Below, piece by piece: positions 54,875 through 64,000 of a stretch of 64,000 nt of DNA. The notes beneath the pieces are model-generated. The model was given only the letters and a program-made list of their open reading frames with translations. It was not told the origin of the DNA and did no database searches. The DNA is from Candidatus Omnitrophota bacterium (lineage in GTDB: Bacteria > Omnitrophota > Omnitrophia > Omnitrophales > Aquincolibacteriaceae): contig JAUYMS010000033.1 of NCBI GenBank assembly GCA_030698625.1, positions 1 through 64,000 of the forward strand, given 5' to 3'. How positions within the stretch are numbered: the first letter of the stretch is position 1; each line of letters opens with the position of its first letter. The translations under genes and the position numbers were made by a program.

Positions 54875-54899
54875 GGAATCACCTTCCTAAAACAGCAAT

Positions 54900-55952
54900 T
54901 TAATAATGTCTGCCGTTTGAGACGTTTACTTGAAGTCGCTTAAGGAGATGGAACTCATTCAAATATCGGCCCGTGCCCAAGGCAATGGCCGTTAACGGGT
55001 CGTCGGCGATGTGAACGGGGAGACCTGTTTCTTCGCTGATGAGTTTATCAAATCCACGCAGAAGGGCTCCGCCGCCGGCGACAATCAGGCCACGGTCAAT
55101 AAGATCCGCGGAGAGTTCCGGCGGTGTGCGTTCCAGAGCGATACGGACGGCCTCAAGAATGGAAGAAATCGGCTCAGACGTCGCTTCACGGACTTCTTCG
55201 CTTGTAATGGTCACGGTCTTCGGAAGACCGGCCAAGATATCACGGCCCTTAACATCCAGGGTCATTTCTTCTTCAAGAGGATAGGCAGACCCGATACGAA
55301 TTTTAATCTCCTCGGCCGTTCTTTCACCGATCAAGAGATTGTACGTCTTTTTCATGTGGGCAATGATGGCTTCGTCAAATTCATCTCCGCCGATACGAAT
55401 GCTTTTTGAAAAAACGATTCCAGAAAGAGAGATCACCGCAATTTCGGTTGTTCCTCCGCCGATATCGATAATCATATTTCCGGCGGGCTCCTGAATCGGA
55501 AGTCCGACACCAATCGCTGCGGCAATCGGCTCTTCAACGAGATAGACAGGATTACGTGCACCGGCACGTTCGGCGGAATCCTTCACTGCCCTCTTCTCGA
55601 CTTCGGTAATCCCGCTAGGAACCGCTATGACAACGCGCGGGCTGACCAGATTACTGCGGCGGTGAACTTTGCGAATAAAATAACGTAACATGGCTTCCGT
55701 AATGTCAAAGTCTGCGATCACGCCATCTTTCATGGGACGAATCGCCTCAATGCTTCCGGGAGTACGGCCCAACATGCGCTTGGCTTCTTCACCCACTGCC
55801 AAGACGGTGTGGGAAACTTTATCGATGGCAACAACGGAAGGTTCACACAACACAACGCCTTGTCCTTTGACATAGACAAGCGTATTCGCAGTACCTAAAT
55901 CGATACCGATATCACTAGAGAAGAAACCGAGGAGACGATCGACTAAAACCAT
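54900..55952 (-). CDS. mreB: Actin-like rod shape-determining protein MreB
   Basis: A cytoskeletal ATPase with the actin-type phosphate loops: [17 protein letters not shown] at the N terminus, [19 protein letters not shown] near residue 160, and [14 protein letters not shown] near residue 290. The length of 350 is standard. It starts the mreBCD-mrdA-rodA unit; an AAGGAAAT ribosome site lies about 10 bases before the ATG. Confidence 0.97.
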   Translation of the reverse strand: MVLVDRLLGFFSSDIGIDLGTANTLVYVKGQGVVLCEPSVVAIDKVSHTVLAVGEEAKRMLGRTPGSIEAIRPMKDGVIADFDITEAMLRYFIRKVHRRSNLVSPRVVIAVPSGITEVEKRAVKDSAERAGARNPVYLVEEPIAAAIGVGLPIQEPAGNMIIDIGGGTTEIAVISLSGIVFSKSIRIGGDEFDEAIIAHMKKTYNLLIGERTAEEIKIRIGSAYPLEEEMTLDVKGRDILAGLPKTVTITSEEVREATSEPISSILEAVRIALERTPPELSADLIDRGLIVAGGGALLRGFDKLISEETGLPVHIADDPLTAIALGTGRYLNEFHLLKRLQVNVSNGRHY

Positions 55953-56033
55953 GGGTCAGTTAATTTCCTTTATAGAGGGAATTCCTTCTGAGAAGTGAAT
56001 AAGTATATTAAAACACAGGAGATCTGTCAAAAA

Positions 56034-57323
56034 CTATTTCTGGAGATCTTCAAAATCTTTAAAGAATCGAGGATAGGAGGTGCCGATACAGGCCGTGCCG
56101 GTAATCTCGAGCTCCCCCTTGATGAGCCTGGAGGCAATAGCCATGCTCATAGCCGTCCGATGGTCCCCAAAGCTATCGACCTTTCCGGGCCTAAATTCGC
56201 TCACTCCCCGGATAAGACAGCCGTCTGGGAGCTCCTCGACGCATCCCCCTATAGCATTGAGGTTCTGGCTCATGGAGTGAATCCGGTCCGTCTCCTTGAC
56301 CCGTAGCTCATCGGCCCCCGTGATCAGGCTCTCGCCTTCTGCCGCGGCCATAGCGGTCATGAGAATGGGCAATTCATCGATCAGACTCGGAACCTCCTCC
56401 TTGGCGATGCGGGTTCCCTTCAATCGTCGCCCCACCACGTAGATGTTTCCCATGGGCTCAGGCGCTTCCTGGGTAATCTCAGTCGTAATATGGGCCCCCA
56501 TGCGCCGTAGGACGTTCAGGAGACCCGTTCGGGTGGGATTCAAGCACACGTCCTTAACGGTCAGCTCCGAGCCTACAATGACGGCAGCCCCTGCAATAAA
56601 AAACGCTGCCGATGAGATGTCACCCGGAATCGCCCCCCCTAGGGCCGTCAAGCGATCGACCCTGCCAATTTCCACCCAACCGGCCTCCCGAAGGATATCC
56701 ACCCCGGCAGCTTCGAGAAACCGCTCGGTGTGATCCCGCGAGGTGACGGGTTCGACGACCCGCGTCTTGCCGTCTGCATACATTCCTGCAAAGAGAATCG
56801 CCGATTTGACCTGCGCCGAAGCGAGATGATTATCAAAGCTAATTCCCTTCAATTTGCCGCCCCGAATCGTCAGCGGCGCATAATTCGCCTGATCGCTTCC
56901 CTTGATCTGAGCTCCCATCTGCTTGAGCGGCTGTGTCACGCGGCGCATGGGCCGCGTCGACAACGACTCATCGCCGGTCAGCTGACACTCAAAACGCTGC
57001 CCGGCCAATACTCCGAGCAGAAGCCGCATAGACGTCCCTGAATTACCTAGATAAAGCTCCTTTTCGGGCGCCTTTAGTCCGTTCATCCCAACTCCCCGGA
57101 CGGTGACGAGGCCGGTCCCTGGCGTATTCTTGATATCAACACCCAAAGCTTGAAGGGCCGTCATAGTATGCAGACAGTCGGCAGCCTCGAGAAATCGTGA
57201 ATAGGAACTTTCTCCCTCGGCGAGAGCACTAATCATGAGGGCGCGGTGGGATATAGACTTATCCCCGGGGGGATGAACTGTCCCCGTAAGGACTCCGGGG
57301 CCTGCGAGCTTGCAAGAAGTCAT
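56034..57323 (-). CDS. aroA: 3-phosphoshikimate 1-carboxyvinyltransferase (EPSP synthase)
   Basis: It makes EPSP from shikimate 3-phosphate and PEP in the aromatic amino-acid pathway. Visible motifs: PPGDKSISHRALMISALAEG, LYLGNSGTSMRLLLGVLAG, and SRDHTERFLEAAG. Length 429 is normal. It shares a strand with the coiled-coil genes upstream and mreB downstream (81-base gap). Confidence 0.95.
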   Translation of the reverse strand: MTSCKLAGPGVLTGTVHPPGDKSISHRALMISALAEGESSYSRFLEAADCLHTMTALQALGVDIKNTPGTGLVTVRGVGMNGLKAPEKELYLGNSGTSMRLLLGVLAGQRFECQLTGDESLSTRPMRRVTQPLKQMGAQIKGSDQANYAPLTIRGGKLKGISFDNHLASAQVKSAILFAGMYADGKTRVVEPVTSRDHTERFLEAAGVDILREAGWVEIGRVDRLTALGGAIPGDISSAAFFIAGAAVIVGSELTVKDVCLNPTRTGLLNVLRRMGAHITTEITQEAPEPMGNIYVVGRRLKGTRIAKEEVPSLIDELPILMTAMAAAEGESLITGADELRVKETDRIHSMSQNLNAIGGCVEELPDGCLIRGVSEFRPGKVDSFGDHRTAMSMAIASRLIKGELEITGTACIGTSYPRFFKDFEDLQK

Positions 57324-57339
57324 ACTGCAAATTTATTTT

Positions 57340-57600
57340 CTAGTTACGCCTAACCCAGACCTTCAGGTTATCGAGTTTGGTGATAATTTCCTTCTGCTTA
57401 TCCAGGATAAGGTCCTGGTCTGATTCAATTTCGGCTAAGCGTACTTCGAGAGTTTGCACTCGGCTGATCAAAGTCATGATGGGGGTCTCTTCACTATAGG
57501 CGGGACTGGATAGAAATAAAGCAGTTAAAACGACAAGGCAAAGAGATAACACTATCTCCTTAAACCTTCCGAATCGGATCGCCTTCTTTAATTTGAGCAT
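57340..57600 (-). CDS. Small exported coiled-coil protein
   Basis: The ATG at 57600 gives a signal-like helix (IVLSLCLVVLTALFL) ending at SSPAYSEE, then a short coiled coil with ISRVQTLEVRLAEIESDQDL. The start overlaps the upstream coiled-coil gene by 41 bases, so they are coupled. It has no family I recognise. It may interact with the larger coiled-coil protein. Confidence 0.6.
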   Translation of the reverse strand: MLKLKKAIRFGRFKEIVLSLCLVVLTALFLSSPAYSEETPIMTLISRVQTLEVRLAEIESDQDLILDKQKEIITKLDNLKVWVRRN

Positions 57601-58396
57601 TGTCTCGCTCCTCCACAATCGTGGCAGCCGCAAAGCTGTCATATAATTTTTCAACCTCAATAAACCCGACCGACTTGCCGGCGCGCTCCACCGCAAGACG
57701 ATCTCCGATTTTCAGCTGATCCCGGATTCCCAAATTAACGACGACAAAATTGAATTTGCGGTTTACCGTCATCACCTGATTTACCTTTTGGGAAGGCTTA
57801 CTCTCACCGGCAACCGCCGTCCCAGAAGTCGGACTTTGAGGTCCCGCGACCGGCTCTGCTGCGGCCGGTTGCGGCACGGATTGTGTGGGAACGGTTGCCT
57901 GAGTGGCCGCTCGAGACACGGGTGTGCTCTGCGTGAGCTGACGCGTCTCTTTTTCTATTCGCTGATTGCGATCTTCGATTTCCTTCATCTTCTTTTCGAG
58001 ATTGGAAATCTCGACACGGCTGCGTGAAAGCTCCTGATTCAACTCACTACGTTGCGTCGAGTAATTCTTGAGCTGATCACTCATCCGCTGAATCTCACTG
58101 CGATACTGATCTGCCTCGGCGCCGAGAGTCTGCGTTTCTTCTTTTAACGCAACGTAATTGCGTTCTATTTTCTCTCTTGATCCTTTGGCATCTGCCAGTG
58201 AGCGGTACAGAAAAATGCTCAATGCGAAAGCTCCCAAGGCAATAATAAAAGCACCTACGATAGCTACTTTGATTCCGGTAAAACTGGGAGGCGCTGGATA
58301 ACCGAAGTCAGGCCGCGGCAGAATAACAGGACTCTTATTCTCTACGTTAGTACCGGCTTTGGAAAGGTTCTTATAGATCGAGGACAAGTCAACCAC
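57560..58396 (-). CDS. Coiled-coil membrane protein, unknown function
   Basis: A cytoplasmic start (to residue 45) precedes one membrane helix (VAIVGAFIIALGAFALSIFLY). A coiled coil follows (residues 70-150), a Pro/Ala/Thr-rich linker, then a strand-rich C-terminal domain beginning with VNQVMTVNRKFNFVVVNLG and ending in EGDPIRKV. The last part resembles the small domain with IGDRLAV that occurs in some exported proteins. No function is assigned. It is upstream of aroA. Confidence 0.6.
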   Translation of the reverse strand: MVDLSSIYKNLSKAGTNVENKSPVILPRPDFGYPAPPSFTGIKVAIVGAFIIALGAFALSIFLYRSLADAKGSREKIERNYVALKEETQTLGAEADQYRSEIQRMSDQLKNYSTQRSELNQELSRSRVEISNLEKKMKEIEDRNQRIEKETRQLTQSTPVSRAATQATVPTQSVPQPAAAEPVAGPQSPTSGTAVAGESKPSQKVNQVMTVNRKFNFVVVNLGIRDQLKIGDRLAVERAGKSVGFIEVEKLYDSFAAATIVEERDNAQIKEGDPIRKV

Positions 58397-58467
58397 CTGT
58401 AATATGGATTTGCGTATCAGCCAGACATGCTATCACGAAAAGTCAATCAGCGCAACCGCATATACTG

Positions 58468-59463
58468 CTAACCGAGATCATGCCCGCCGCTAAATGCCTC
58501 AATATAGTCCCGCGCCGCGGCCAGAGTTTCGGCACCATTGATCTTCTCGCGAAACTGCGCCACAAAGGGCATTTCCTTGAAATACCAGCAGGATATCCGC
58601 CTCATCTGAAATAAGGCCGTGCGGGGGTGATGACAGATCTCGAGATCCATATGTTCAAGCAGCGTCCTCTTCTTCTCGGCAAAATCAGGCTTTGGAGGTT
58701 TGGGCTTTCCCTCGAGCGCTGCCTCAATTTCCTCGTAAATCCAAGGATTTCCAAGAGCGCCCCGACCAATCATGATCCCGTCGACGCCGGCGATATCCCT
58801 CAATTTCAGAGCACTCGCCGCATCCACCACATCCCCGTTTCCGAAGACAGGAATCTGAACCGCCTGTTTGACGCGGCGAATCGCCTCATAATCAGCGGTA
58901 CCGCTATACCCTTGAGCGCGAGTTCGTCCATGGACGGCCACAGCGCTAAGCCCCTCATCCTGAGCTATGCGCGCAATAGCACAAGCCTCTTCACCCGTAG
59001 CATCCGTATACCCCAACCGCATTTTGACGGTGACTGGAATTTTGCGCACACGCTTGATGATCGCGGCAAATATACGGCGAACCTTGTCGGGCTCGCGCAA
59101 CAGGGCAGATCCTGCCCCGTTACCCGTTATCTTTGGTACCGGGCAGCCGAGATTAAGGTCGAGAACATCATAGCCCATAGCCTCAATGCGAGCGGCAGCT
59201 TCGCCCATGATATCGGGTTCACAGCCGACAAGCTGAGCCCCTACGGGTTTATCTTCGGGAACAGTCTTGAGGAGCTCGGCGGTTCGTCTACTTTCATGCA
59301 CCAGGGCCTGCGCAGACACCATCTCGAGAAAGGCGAACTTCATGCCTCGTTGGCGGGAAATTAATCGGAACGGAAGGTCCGTGCAATTTGCCATCGGTGA
59401 TTGGATAACCACCGATGGCATATTGAAATCCTTAAGACGCATCACGGTATGCGCCTTGCACAA
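58468..59463 (-). CDS. dusB: tRNA-dihydrouridine synthase DusB
   Basis: It reduces uridines in the tRNA D-loop with FMN. Motifs are QSPMANCTDLPFRL, LDLNLGCPVPKITGNG (catalytic Cys), KMRLGYTDATGE and GIMIGRGALGNPWIYEE. The start is a TTG at 59463, with AGGAG six bases before it; an ATG at 59442 is the alternative. It starts 8 bases after the SWIB protein gene, implying an operon. Confidence 0.93.
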   Translation of the reverse strand: MCKAHTVMRLKDFNMPSVVIQSPMANCTDLPFRLISRQRGMKFAFLEMVSAQALVHESRRTAELLKTVPEDKPVGAQLVGCEPDIMGEAAARIEAMGYDVLDLNLGCPVPKITGNGAGSALLREPDKVRRIFAAIIKRVRKIPVTVKMRLGYTDATGEEACAIARIAQDEGLSAVAVHGRTRAQGYSGTADYEAIRRVKQAVQIPVFGNGDVVDAASALKLRDIAGVDGIMIGRGALGNPWIYEEIEAALEGKPKPPKPDFAEKKRTLLEHMDLEICHHPRTALFQMRRISCWYFKEMPFVAQFREKINGAETLAAARDYIEAFSGGHDLG

Positions 59464-59471
59464 GAAAGCTC

Positions 59472-59720
59472 CTAGCTGAGATGCTTCGAGAGGAGTTTTG
59501 TCATCTCGAACATATTGACAGTGGCTTTGCCGAGCACGGCCTTAAGCTTATCGTCGGAGTTAATATTGCGCCTATTCTTTGGATCCTGCAAATCGTGCTT
59601 CTTAATGTATTCCCAAATCTTCTTCATTACCTGAGCACGGGACAACGGCCCCTTACCAAGAACAGCTTCGAGTTCGGGGGAAATTTTCAGGGGTTTCTGT
59701 AATGCTGAGCCTTTTGCCAT
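59472..59720 (-). CDS. SWIB/MDM2-domain mini-protein
   Basis: An 82-residue protein starting MAKGSALQKPLKISPELEAV and continuing with SWIB-fold sequence: LSRAQVMKKIWEYIKKHDLQ and DDKLKAVLGKATVNMFEMTK. SWIB domains are chromatin-remodelling parts in eukaryotes. Free-standing bacterial copies occur in Chlamydiae and other PVC members. A longer frame extends upstream, but GAGAGAATGCAAC precedes the chosen ATG. It lies in front of dusB. Confidence 0.85.
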   Translation of the reverse strand: MAKGSALQKPLKISPELEAVLGKGPLSRAQVMKKIWEYIKKHDLQDPKNRRNINSDDKLKAVLGKATVNMFEMTKLLSKHLS

Positions 59721-59852
59721 GTTGCATTCTCTCCTTTTTACTCTCGTGATGACACTTTGTGTTAGGTCAGAAGTGCCGTAAAGCGATGTTAGTTTGCCCT
59801 TTTCCATGCTACAGGACAAGCACTATTTTTCAGAACCCTCCCGGGACAGCGC

Positions 59853-60311
59853 CTAGCCCTGCTTCCCGATTAGGCCCTTAAGTTCCTTCATAAAATGGCT
59901 TACGTCCTGAAACTCCCGGTAAACACTGGCAAATCGGACGTAAGCAACTTGATCCACAATCGCCAGCCGTTTCATGACATATTCCCCTATAGCACTGGAA
60001 GGGGCTTCCTTTTCGTACTTCTCGTGCAGCATCCGTTCCAGGTCGTCTCCGATCGCATCCTGATCCGCCAATGGAACAGCCCTCTTTTCACATGCCTTGT
60101 ACACGCCGGCCAGGACTTTCGCTCGGTCAAAAGGTTCCCGCCGCTGGTCTTTCTTGACCACAAAAAGAGGAATATCCTCGATGCGTTCGTAGGTCGTGTA
60201 ACGGCGATTGCAGTGCTCGCATTCTCGCCGGCGCCGAATCACGGTACCTTCGTTGGCAGTCCGGGAATCAATAACCTTATCATTCTCGCTTTTGCAGAAA
60301 GGACAACGCAT
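59853..60311 (-). CDS. nrdR: Transcriptional repressor NrdR
   Basis: It controls ribonucleotide reductase genes by sensing ATP/dATP. A zinc ribbon with MRCPFCKSENDKVIDSR and RRECEHCNRRYTTYER (Cys pairs) is followed by the ATP-cone (VKKDQRREPFDRAKVLAGVY). Length 152 is exact. It starts 6 bases after glyA, forming the common glyA-nrdR pair. Confidence 0.97.
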   Translation of the reverse strand: MRCPFCKSENDKVIDSRTANEGTVIRRRRECEHCNRRYTTYERIEDIPLFVVKKDQRREPFDRAKVLAGVYKACEKRAVPLADQDAIGDDLERMLHEKYEKEAPSSAIGEYVMKRLAIVDQVAYVRFASVYREFQDVSHFMKELKGLIGKQG

Positions 60312-60317
60312 AATCGC

Positions 60318-61625
60318 TTAGCTGTATTTCTCCAGAAGATCTTGATAGAGCGGGAAGCGCTTCGTCAGGGCTTCCACTCGTGTGCGTACTTTTGTCAGGG
60401 ACTCTTCATCCTGAGGCGCCTTTAGGGCTTCGCCGATCAACTCGGCGATTTCTTTCATCTCGGCAATACCCATGCCCCGCGTCGTGACCGCGGGAGTTCC
60501 CAAACGAATCCCCGACGCTTTGAAAGCGGAGAGTTTGTCGAACGGGATCATGTTTTTATTCACCGTGATCTTGACTCGATCCAATACGTCCTGTGCTTCT
60601 TTACCGTTGAGGCCTTTACTCGTTATGTCCACGAGCATAAGATGATTGTCCGTACCTCCGGAAATAATGCGGAAACCCCGCTGGGCCAGCGACTCAGCCA
60701 GCGCCTTCGCATTTTGGATAATCCGTCCCGAGTACTCCTTGAACGCCGGCTGCATGGCCTCTTTGAACGCAACGGCCTTAGCGGCAATGATATGCATAAG
60801 CGGTCCGCCTTGAATCCCCGGGAACACCGCCGAATCAATGGCCTTGGCATATTGCTCTTTGCAAAGAATAAGCCCGGAGCGCGGTCCTCTGAGGGTCTTG
60901 TGCGTGGTCGTCGTAACAATGTCACAGTAAGGGATGGGATTCGGATGATGTCCAGTCACGACCAGCCCCGCAAAATGGGCAATATCGGCCATGAGCAACG
61001 CGCCGACCTTATCTGCGATCTCGCGGCCGCGTTTGAAGTCAATAATGCGAGGATAAGCCGAGGCTCCCAGCAAAATCATTTTCGGCTTATGCTCTAGGGC
61101 AAGCTTCTCCAAATTGTCGTAATCGATCTGTTCGGTTTTCTGGCTCACACCGTAGGGAATGATTTCATAGAACTTACCCGAATAATTCATCTTGTGGCCG
61201 TGAGAAAGATGACCTCCATGCGCAAGATCCATGGCCAGAACCTTCGAACCGTTTTCTACGAGCGCCATATAAACGGCGATATTCGCCGATGTTCCGGAGT
61301 GCGGCTGCACGTTCGCGTGTTCGGCGCCGAACATCTGCTTAGCGCGATCGATGGCGAGTTGTTCGGCCACGTCCGCATTCTCACAACCGCCGTACCAGCG
61401 CTTGCGCGGATAACCTTCCGCATACTTGTTGGTCAGCACCGAACCGGCAGCTTCCATCACGGCCAGCGAAGTAAAATTCTCACTCGCGATGAGCTCGATA
61501 TTTTCGTTCTGGCGCGCTACTTCAGCGCGAATGGCATGGTAAATTTCAGGATCTTCCTTCTTCAGGTAGGAATCAGCCACAGAATTTGCTTTCATAATCT
61601 TTGATTTTGTTAACACGGCGCTCAT
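60318..61625 (-). CDS. glyA: Serine hydroxymethyltransferase
   Basis: It converts serine to glycine and charges tetrahydrofolate. The pyridoxal phosphate Lys is in [14 protein letters not shown], and [20 protein letters not shown] is the N-terminal signature. The chosen ATG at 61625 follows GGGAGGGAG, overlapping rpiB by 53 bases; a later ATG at 61595 lacks a ribosome site. Length 435 is normal. Confidence 0.96.
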   Translation of the reverse strand: MSAVLTKSKIMKANSVADSYLKKEDPEIYHAIRAEVARQNENIELIASENFTSLAVMEAAGSVLTNKYAEGYPRKRWYGGCENADVAEQLAIDRAKQMFGAEHANVQPHSGTSANIAVYMALVENGSKVLAMDLAHGGHLSHGHKMNYSGKFYEIIPYGVSQKTEQIDYDNLEKLALEHKPKMILLGASAYPRIIDFKRGREIADKVGALLMADIAHFAGLVVTGHHPNPIPYCDIVTTTTHKTLRGPRSGLILCKEQYAKAIDSAVFPGIQGGPLMHIIAAKAVAFKEAMQPAFKEYSGRIIQNAKALAESLAQRGFRIISGGTDNHLMLVDITSKGLNGKEAQDVLDRVKITVNKNMIPFDKLSAFKASGIRLGTPAVTTRGMGIAEMKEIAELIGEALKAPQDEESLTKVRTRVEALTKRFPLYQDLLEKYS

Positions 61626-62028
61626 GTCTCCCTCCCTCAAATGCGGTCTCCAACCACGTATCGATTAATTTCAAAAGAATGTCGGGATTCACAACCCCCG
61701 AGCCGAGGATCAACATATTCGAATCGTTGTGCGCTCGCGTTAACTCGGCTTCCTTGACGGTCTGGCACAAAGAGGCGCGCACACCGGCCACCTTATTAGC
61801 CACGATCGAACTCCCAATGCCGGTATAACACACTCCTATGGCCCGTTCGCACTCACCTGAGGCCACCTTCGACGCCGCGGCAATCATAAAATCCGGATAA
61901 TCACAGGATTCCCCCGAATGTGTGCCGCAATCCACGACCTTATAGCCTTTGGCCTCAAGGTGAGCCATGATTTGCGTTTTGACCTCAAATCCGCGGTGGT
62001 CACACGCGAATGCTATTTTCTTTGTCAT
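61573..62028 (-). CDS. rpiB: Ribose-5-phosphate isomerase B
   Basis: It interconverts ribose 5-phosphate and ribulose 5-phosphate. Signatures are [19 protein letters not shown], the catalytic Cys in [20 protein letters not shown] and [12 protein letters not shown]. The ATG at 62028 ([10 protein letters not shown]) follows GAGGGAATT and leaves 7 bases after the Sua5 gene. It overlaps glyA at its end. Confidence 0.95.
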   Translation of the reverse strand: MTKKIAFACDHRGFEVKTQIMAHLEAKGYKVVDCGTHSGESCDYPDFMIAAASKVASGECERAIGVCYTGIGSSIVANKVAGVRASLCQTVKEAELTRAHNDSNMLILGSGVVNPDILLKLIDTWLETAFEGGRHERRVNKIKDYESKFCG

Positions 62029-62035
62029 AATTCCC

Positions 62036-63103
62036 TCAACCAATTATTTCGTCCCAGAGATCATTCATTTTATGCTCAATCGCCAGGAACACCTCTTCAT
62101 AGACAGTAATGCTCATCCCGATCGGGTCCATAATGTTGAGCACTTTCAGTTTTTCTTTCGTGCCGCGTAAGATACTTGAAATGAAGGTCGCATGCTGCGG
62201 GCCCATAGCGATTACCATGTCGGCATCAAGCACGTCAAACCTCGTGCACGGCTTCGACCGGTGCTCTGAGATATCCATATCGCGGTTCTTCATGGTCAGC
62301 ACAGCCTCGGGGGTAGCGCTCGCTCCCATCCGTGCTCCGATCCCGCAGGAGCTCACTTCTATTTCTTCCTCGAGGCCGGCCTGCTCCAATTTATCCCGCA
62401 GCCACCCTTCGGCCATAGGGGAACGGCATGAGTTGCCCGTACAGACAATCAGGATGTGTTTGCGCGGATACTTCCCGCTGCAAATATTTTCGATCGCAGC
62501 TTCCACCTTTTTTATCGAAGCCCCCCGCCGTACAATCTCGGGGACTGCGCCGGTGGTGACATCGACAATCGTTGAATCTTCCGCATGTTCGGTCCGGCCG
62601 CCGTCAATCACGTAGCCGATCTGCCCTTCGAAGGCTTCCATCACGTCATCGCAAGTACGCCCTGAAATCTCGCCGCTTATATTGGCACTCGTAGCGATAA
62701 AGGGTTCTCCGACCGAGTTCAGCAGCGCCAAAGCCAGGTGGTTACTCGGAAAGCGCAATCCGATCTTTTCATCGTTTTTTCCCAACGCCAAAAGGGTCAC
62801 CGGCCCGGGCCAGAACTGGCGGGCAAGATACCGGAATACCGGGGTTTTCTGCACACCGAGAAATTCGATCATTTCCCAGTCGCCGATATGATAGGAAAAT
62901 GGCCTGTTACCGTCACGCCGTTTCAACTGGCGCAACTTATCCGCCGTATCGGCCACACTCATCGGCCCGCCGATGCCGTACACGGTCTCGGTTGGAAACC
63001 CTACGAGCTGCCCTTCGCGACAAGCGCGCGCGACGTCGCGTATCTTGGATAGATCAGGATCACGTGAATCGATTTTTAGACGTATGGTCGTTTTCAAGGA
63101 CAA
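62036..63103 (-). CDS. Fusion of Sua5/YrdC and low-molecular-weight phosphotyrosine phosphatase
   Basis: Residues 10-205 are the YrdC/Sua5 domain that makes threonylcarbamoyl-AMP for tRNA t6A ([34 protein letters not shown]). Residues 213-355 form a low-molecular-weight phosphatase with the P-loop [13 protein letters not shown] and the acid loop [15 protein letters not shown]. Both active-site sets look complete. Fusing tRNA modification to an arginine or tyrosine phosphatase is unusual; the pair is also seen as neighbours in other genomes. It precedes rpiB by 7 bases. Confidence 0.92.
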   Translation of the reverse strand: MSLKTTIRLKIDSRDPDLSKIRDVARACREGQLVGFPTETVYGIGGPMSVADTADKLRQLKRRDGNRPFSYHIGDWEMIEFLGVQKTPVFRYLARQFWPGPVTLLALGKNDEKIGLRFPSNHLALALLNSVGEPFIATSANISGEISGRTCDDVMEAFEGQIGYVIDGGRTEHAEDSTIVDVTTGAVPEIVRRGASIKKVEAAIENICSGKYPRKHILIVCTGNSCRSPMAEGWLRDKLEQAGLEEEIEVSSCGIGARMGASATPEAVLTMKNRDMDISEHRSKPCTRFDVLDADMVIAMGPQHATFISSILRGTKEKLKVLNIMDPIGMSITVYEEVFLAIEHKMNDLWDEIIG

Positions 63104-63125
63104 AGTGGCCGGAGTATAAAAACGG

Positions 63126-63623
63126 TTACAGATTCTTTATTTTGGCGTTCTTTTCTTTAACTTTTTCAATTAAGCGAACTTTGAATTCGGCAAGTTTTTT
63201 AGCAAGTCCGGCATCGGAGAGGCTGAGTATTTGGACCGCCAGAATGCCTGCATTGCGCGCACCCGCGATGCCGACCGCCACGGTCGCTACCGGAATGCCG
63301 CTGGGCATTTGCACTGTTGAAAGCAGAGAATCAAAACCGTTTAAGGAGGTCGCCGCAACCGGAACGCCGATGACCGGGAGGGTCGTATGCGCGGCTACAA
63401 CACCGGCCAGGTGAGCGGCCCCGCCGGCACCTGCGATCACAACCTTAACGCCATTGTCGCGGGCGCCTTTCGCAAATTCACTGACGAGATCAGGGCTACG
63501 GTGAGCGGAAAGGACTTCCACAGAAAAAGAAACTCCAAACGCCTTGAGGACTTCTCCGGTTTCTTTCATGATGTCATAATCTGAATCACTGCCCATCATG
63601 ATCACCACATTCGGCGCACTCAT
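63126..63623 (-). CDS. purE: N5-carboxyaminoimidazole ribonucleotide mutase (class I PurE)
   Basis: It moves the carboxyl group in the sixth step of purine synthesis. [31 protein letters not shown] and [16 protein letters not shown] are the class I signatures. Length 165 is typical. It overlaps purD by 4 bases and lies 22 bases before the Sua5 fusion. Confidence 0.96.
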   Translation of the reverse strand: MSAPNVVIMMGSDSDYDIMKETGEVLKAFGVSFSVEVLSAHRSPDLVSEFAKGARDNGVKVVIAGAGGAAHLAGVVAAHTTLPVIGVPVAATSLNGFDSLLSTVQMPSGIPVATVAVGIAGARNAGILAVQILSLSDAGLAKKLAEFKVRLIEKVKEKNAKIKNL

Positions 63624-64000
63624 CTCAAAACCTCCATGGCTCTGCGGCCTATATCCCGCCGGTAATAGCTATGATCAAATTGAATTTTCTGCAAAGCATC
63701 ATAGGCCCGGTCGTAGGCTTGCCTCAAATTTCCCCCCAGTGCGGCCACTGTCAAAACGCGACCGCCGGAGGTCGTAATTTTCCCGTCAGCATCTGAGGAA
63801 GTCCCGGCATGAAAGACAAACACATCCTCACCACTATTGGCTGCGCTAATTCCCTGAATCACAAATCCATTTTCATAATGACCGGGATAACCGCCGGAGG
63901 CCATCACGACACCCAGACACGCCTTCTCATGCCACTCCAGGACCTTTGTCTGCAGCTTGCCGTCGGCGACTTCCTTCATGACCTGAAGGAGATCCGACTT
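63620..64000 (-). CDS. purD: Phosphoribosylamine-glycine ligase, C-terminal part
   Basis: The frame enters from the right edge in phase and ends at 63620. Segments KACLGVVMASGGYPGHYENG, VFVFHAGTSSDADGKITTSGG and RVLTVAALGGNLRQAYDRAY are the conserved PurD C-terminal domain. It catalyses glycinamide ribonucleotide formation. The N-terminal part lies outside the window. The stop overlaps purE by 4 bases. Confidence 0.92.
   Translation of the reverse strand, partial: KSDLLQVMKEVADGKLQTKVLEWHEKACLGVVMASGGYPGHYENGFVIQGISAANSGEDVFVFHAGTSSDADGKITTSGGRVLTVAALGGNLRQAYDRAYDALQKIQFDHSYYRRDIGRRAMEVLR

Overview
The window reads as a chromosomal segment of a Gram-negative bacterium of moderate GC content. 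Pointers to the envelope type are a complete mreB-mreC-mreD-mrdA-rodA block, a TolC-like outer-membrane factor, an outer-membrane barrel protein ending in Phe, and several lipoproteins with clear lipoboxes. A type III glutamine synthetase, a Sua5/tyrosine-phosphatase fusion followed by rpiB-glyA-nrdR, a free-standing SWIB mini-protein, PEGA-domain and TMTC-like TPR membrane proteins and a FecR-type exported protein together suggest the PVC superphylum, most like Candidatus Omnitrophota. That placement is inference from gene content; there is no rRNA in the window.

Layout. 1-5.9 kb: a broken SGNH-type gene, glnN with its terminator, a methyltransferase cassette flanked by a duplicated gene end, an M29 aminopeptidase and a CDF metal transporter. 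6-13.8 kb (minus strand): a caspase-like lipoprotein, a PEPCK-like P-loop protein, a fused diadenylate cyclase/YbbR protein, a family 2 glycosyltransferase and a PEGA protein. 13.9-18.8 kb (plus strand): a tightly packed set of C39-like peptidase, RimK-like ATP-grasp ligase, GCS2 ligase and N-formylglutamate amidohydrolase, followed by a methyltransferase. This is the best candidate for an unusual biosynthetic system. 18.8-24.7 kb: TPR lipoprotein, RND pump and TolC. 24.8-30.4 kb: typA/bipA, an SGNH hydrolase, a patatin and a YraQ-type permease, ending at tRNA-Arg(TCT). 30.4-32.6 kb: scarred DNA with an IS3-type transposase tail, a near-identical 32-bp repeat pair, a broken SGNH gene and one receiver protein.

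32.6-45.3 kb: a class II amidotransferase, AsmA-like and TMTC-like proteins, a FecR/collagen-like exported protein paired with a TPR-barrel outer-membrane protein, an orphan PAS sensor, oligopeptidase B, a degenerate receiver-GGDEF protein and a methyltransferase. 45.4-47.3 kb: a LexA/UmuD-like repressor and a Y-family polymerase under a promoter whose 17-bp spacer is filled by a palindromic operator. 47.3-50.7 kb: inverted repeats, a nuclease, a macro-domain protein, tatA, tRNA-Pro(TGG), and a second FecR protein whose reading frame runs through the tRNA. 50.8-64 kb is a conserved housekeeping block on the minus strand: cell-shape genes, aroA, two coiled-coil proteins, dusB, a SWIB protein, nrdR, glyA, rpiB, the Sua5-phosphatase fusion, purE and the end of purD.

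How the genes work together. The right end covers elongation of the cell wall, one-carbon and purine metabolism, ribonucleotide reductase control and tRNA modification. The left and middle parts are richer in envelope, signalling and accessory functions, with several marks of insertion or decay near tRNA genes and gene ends.
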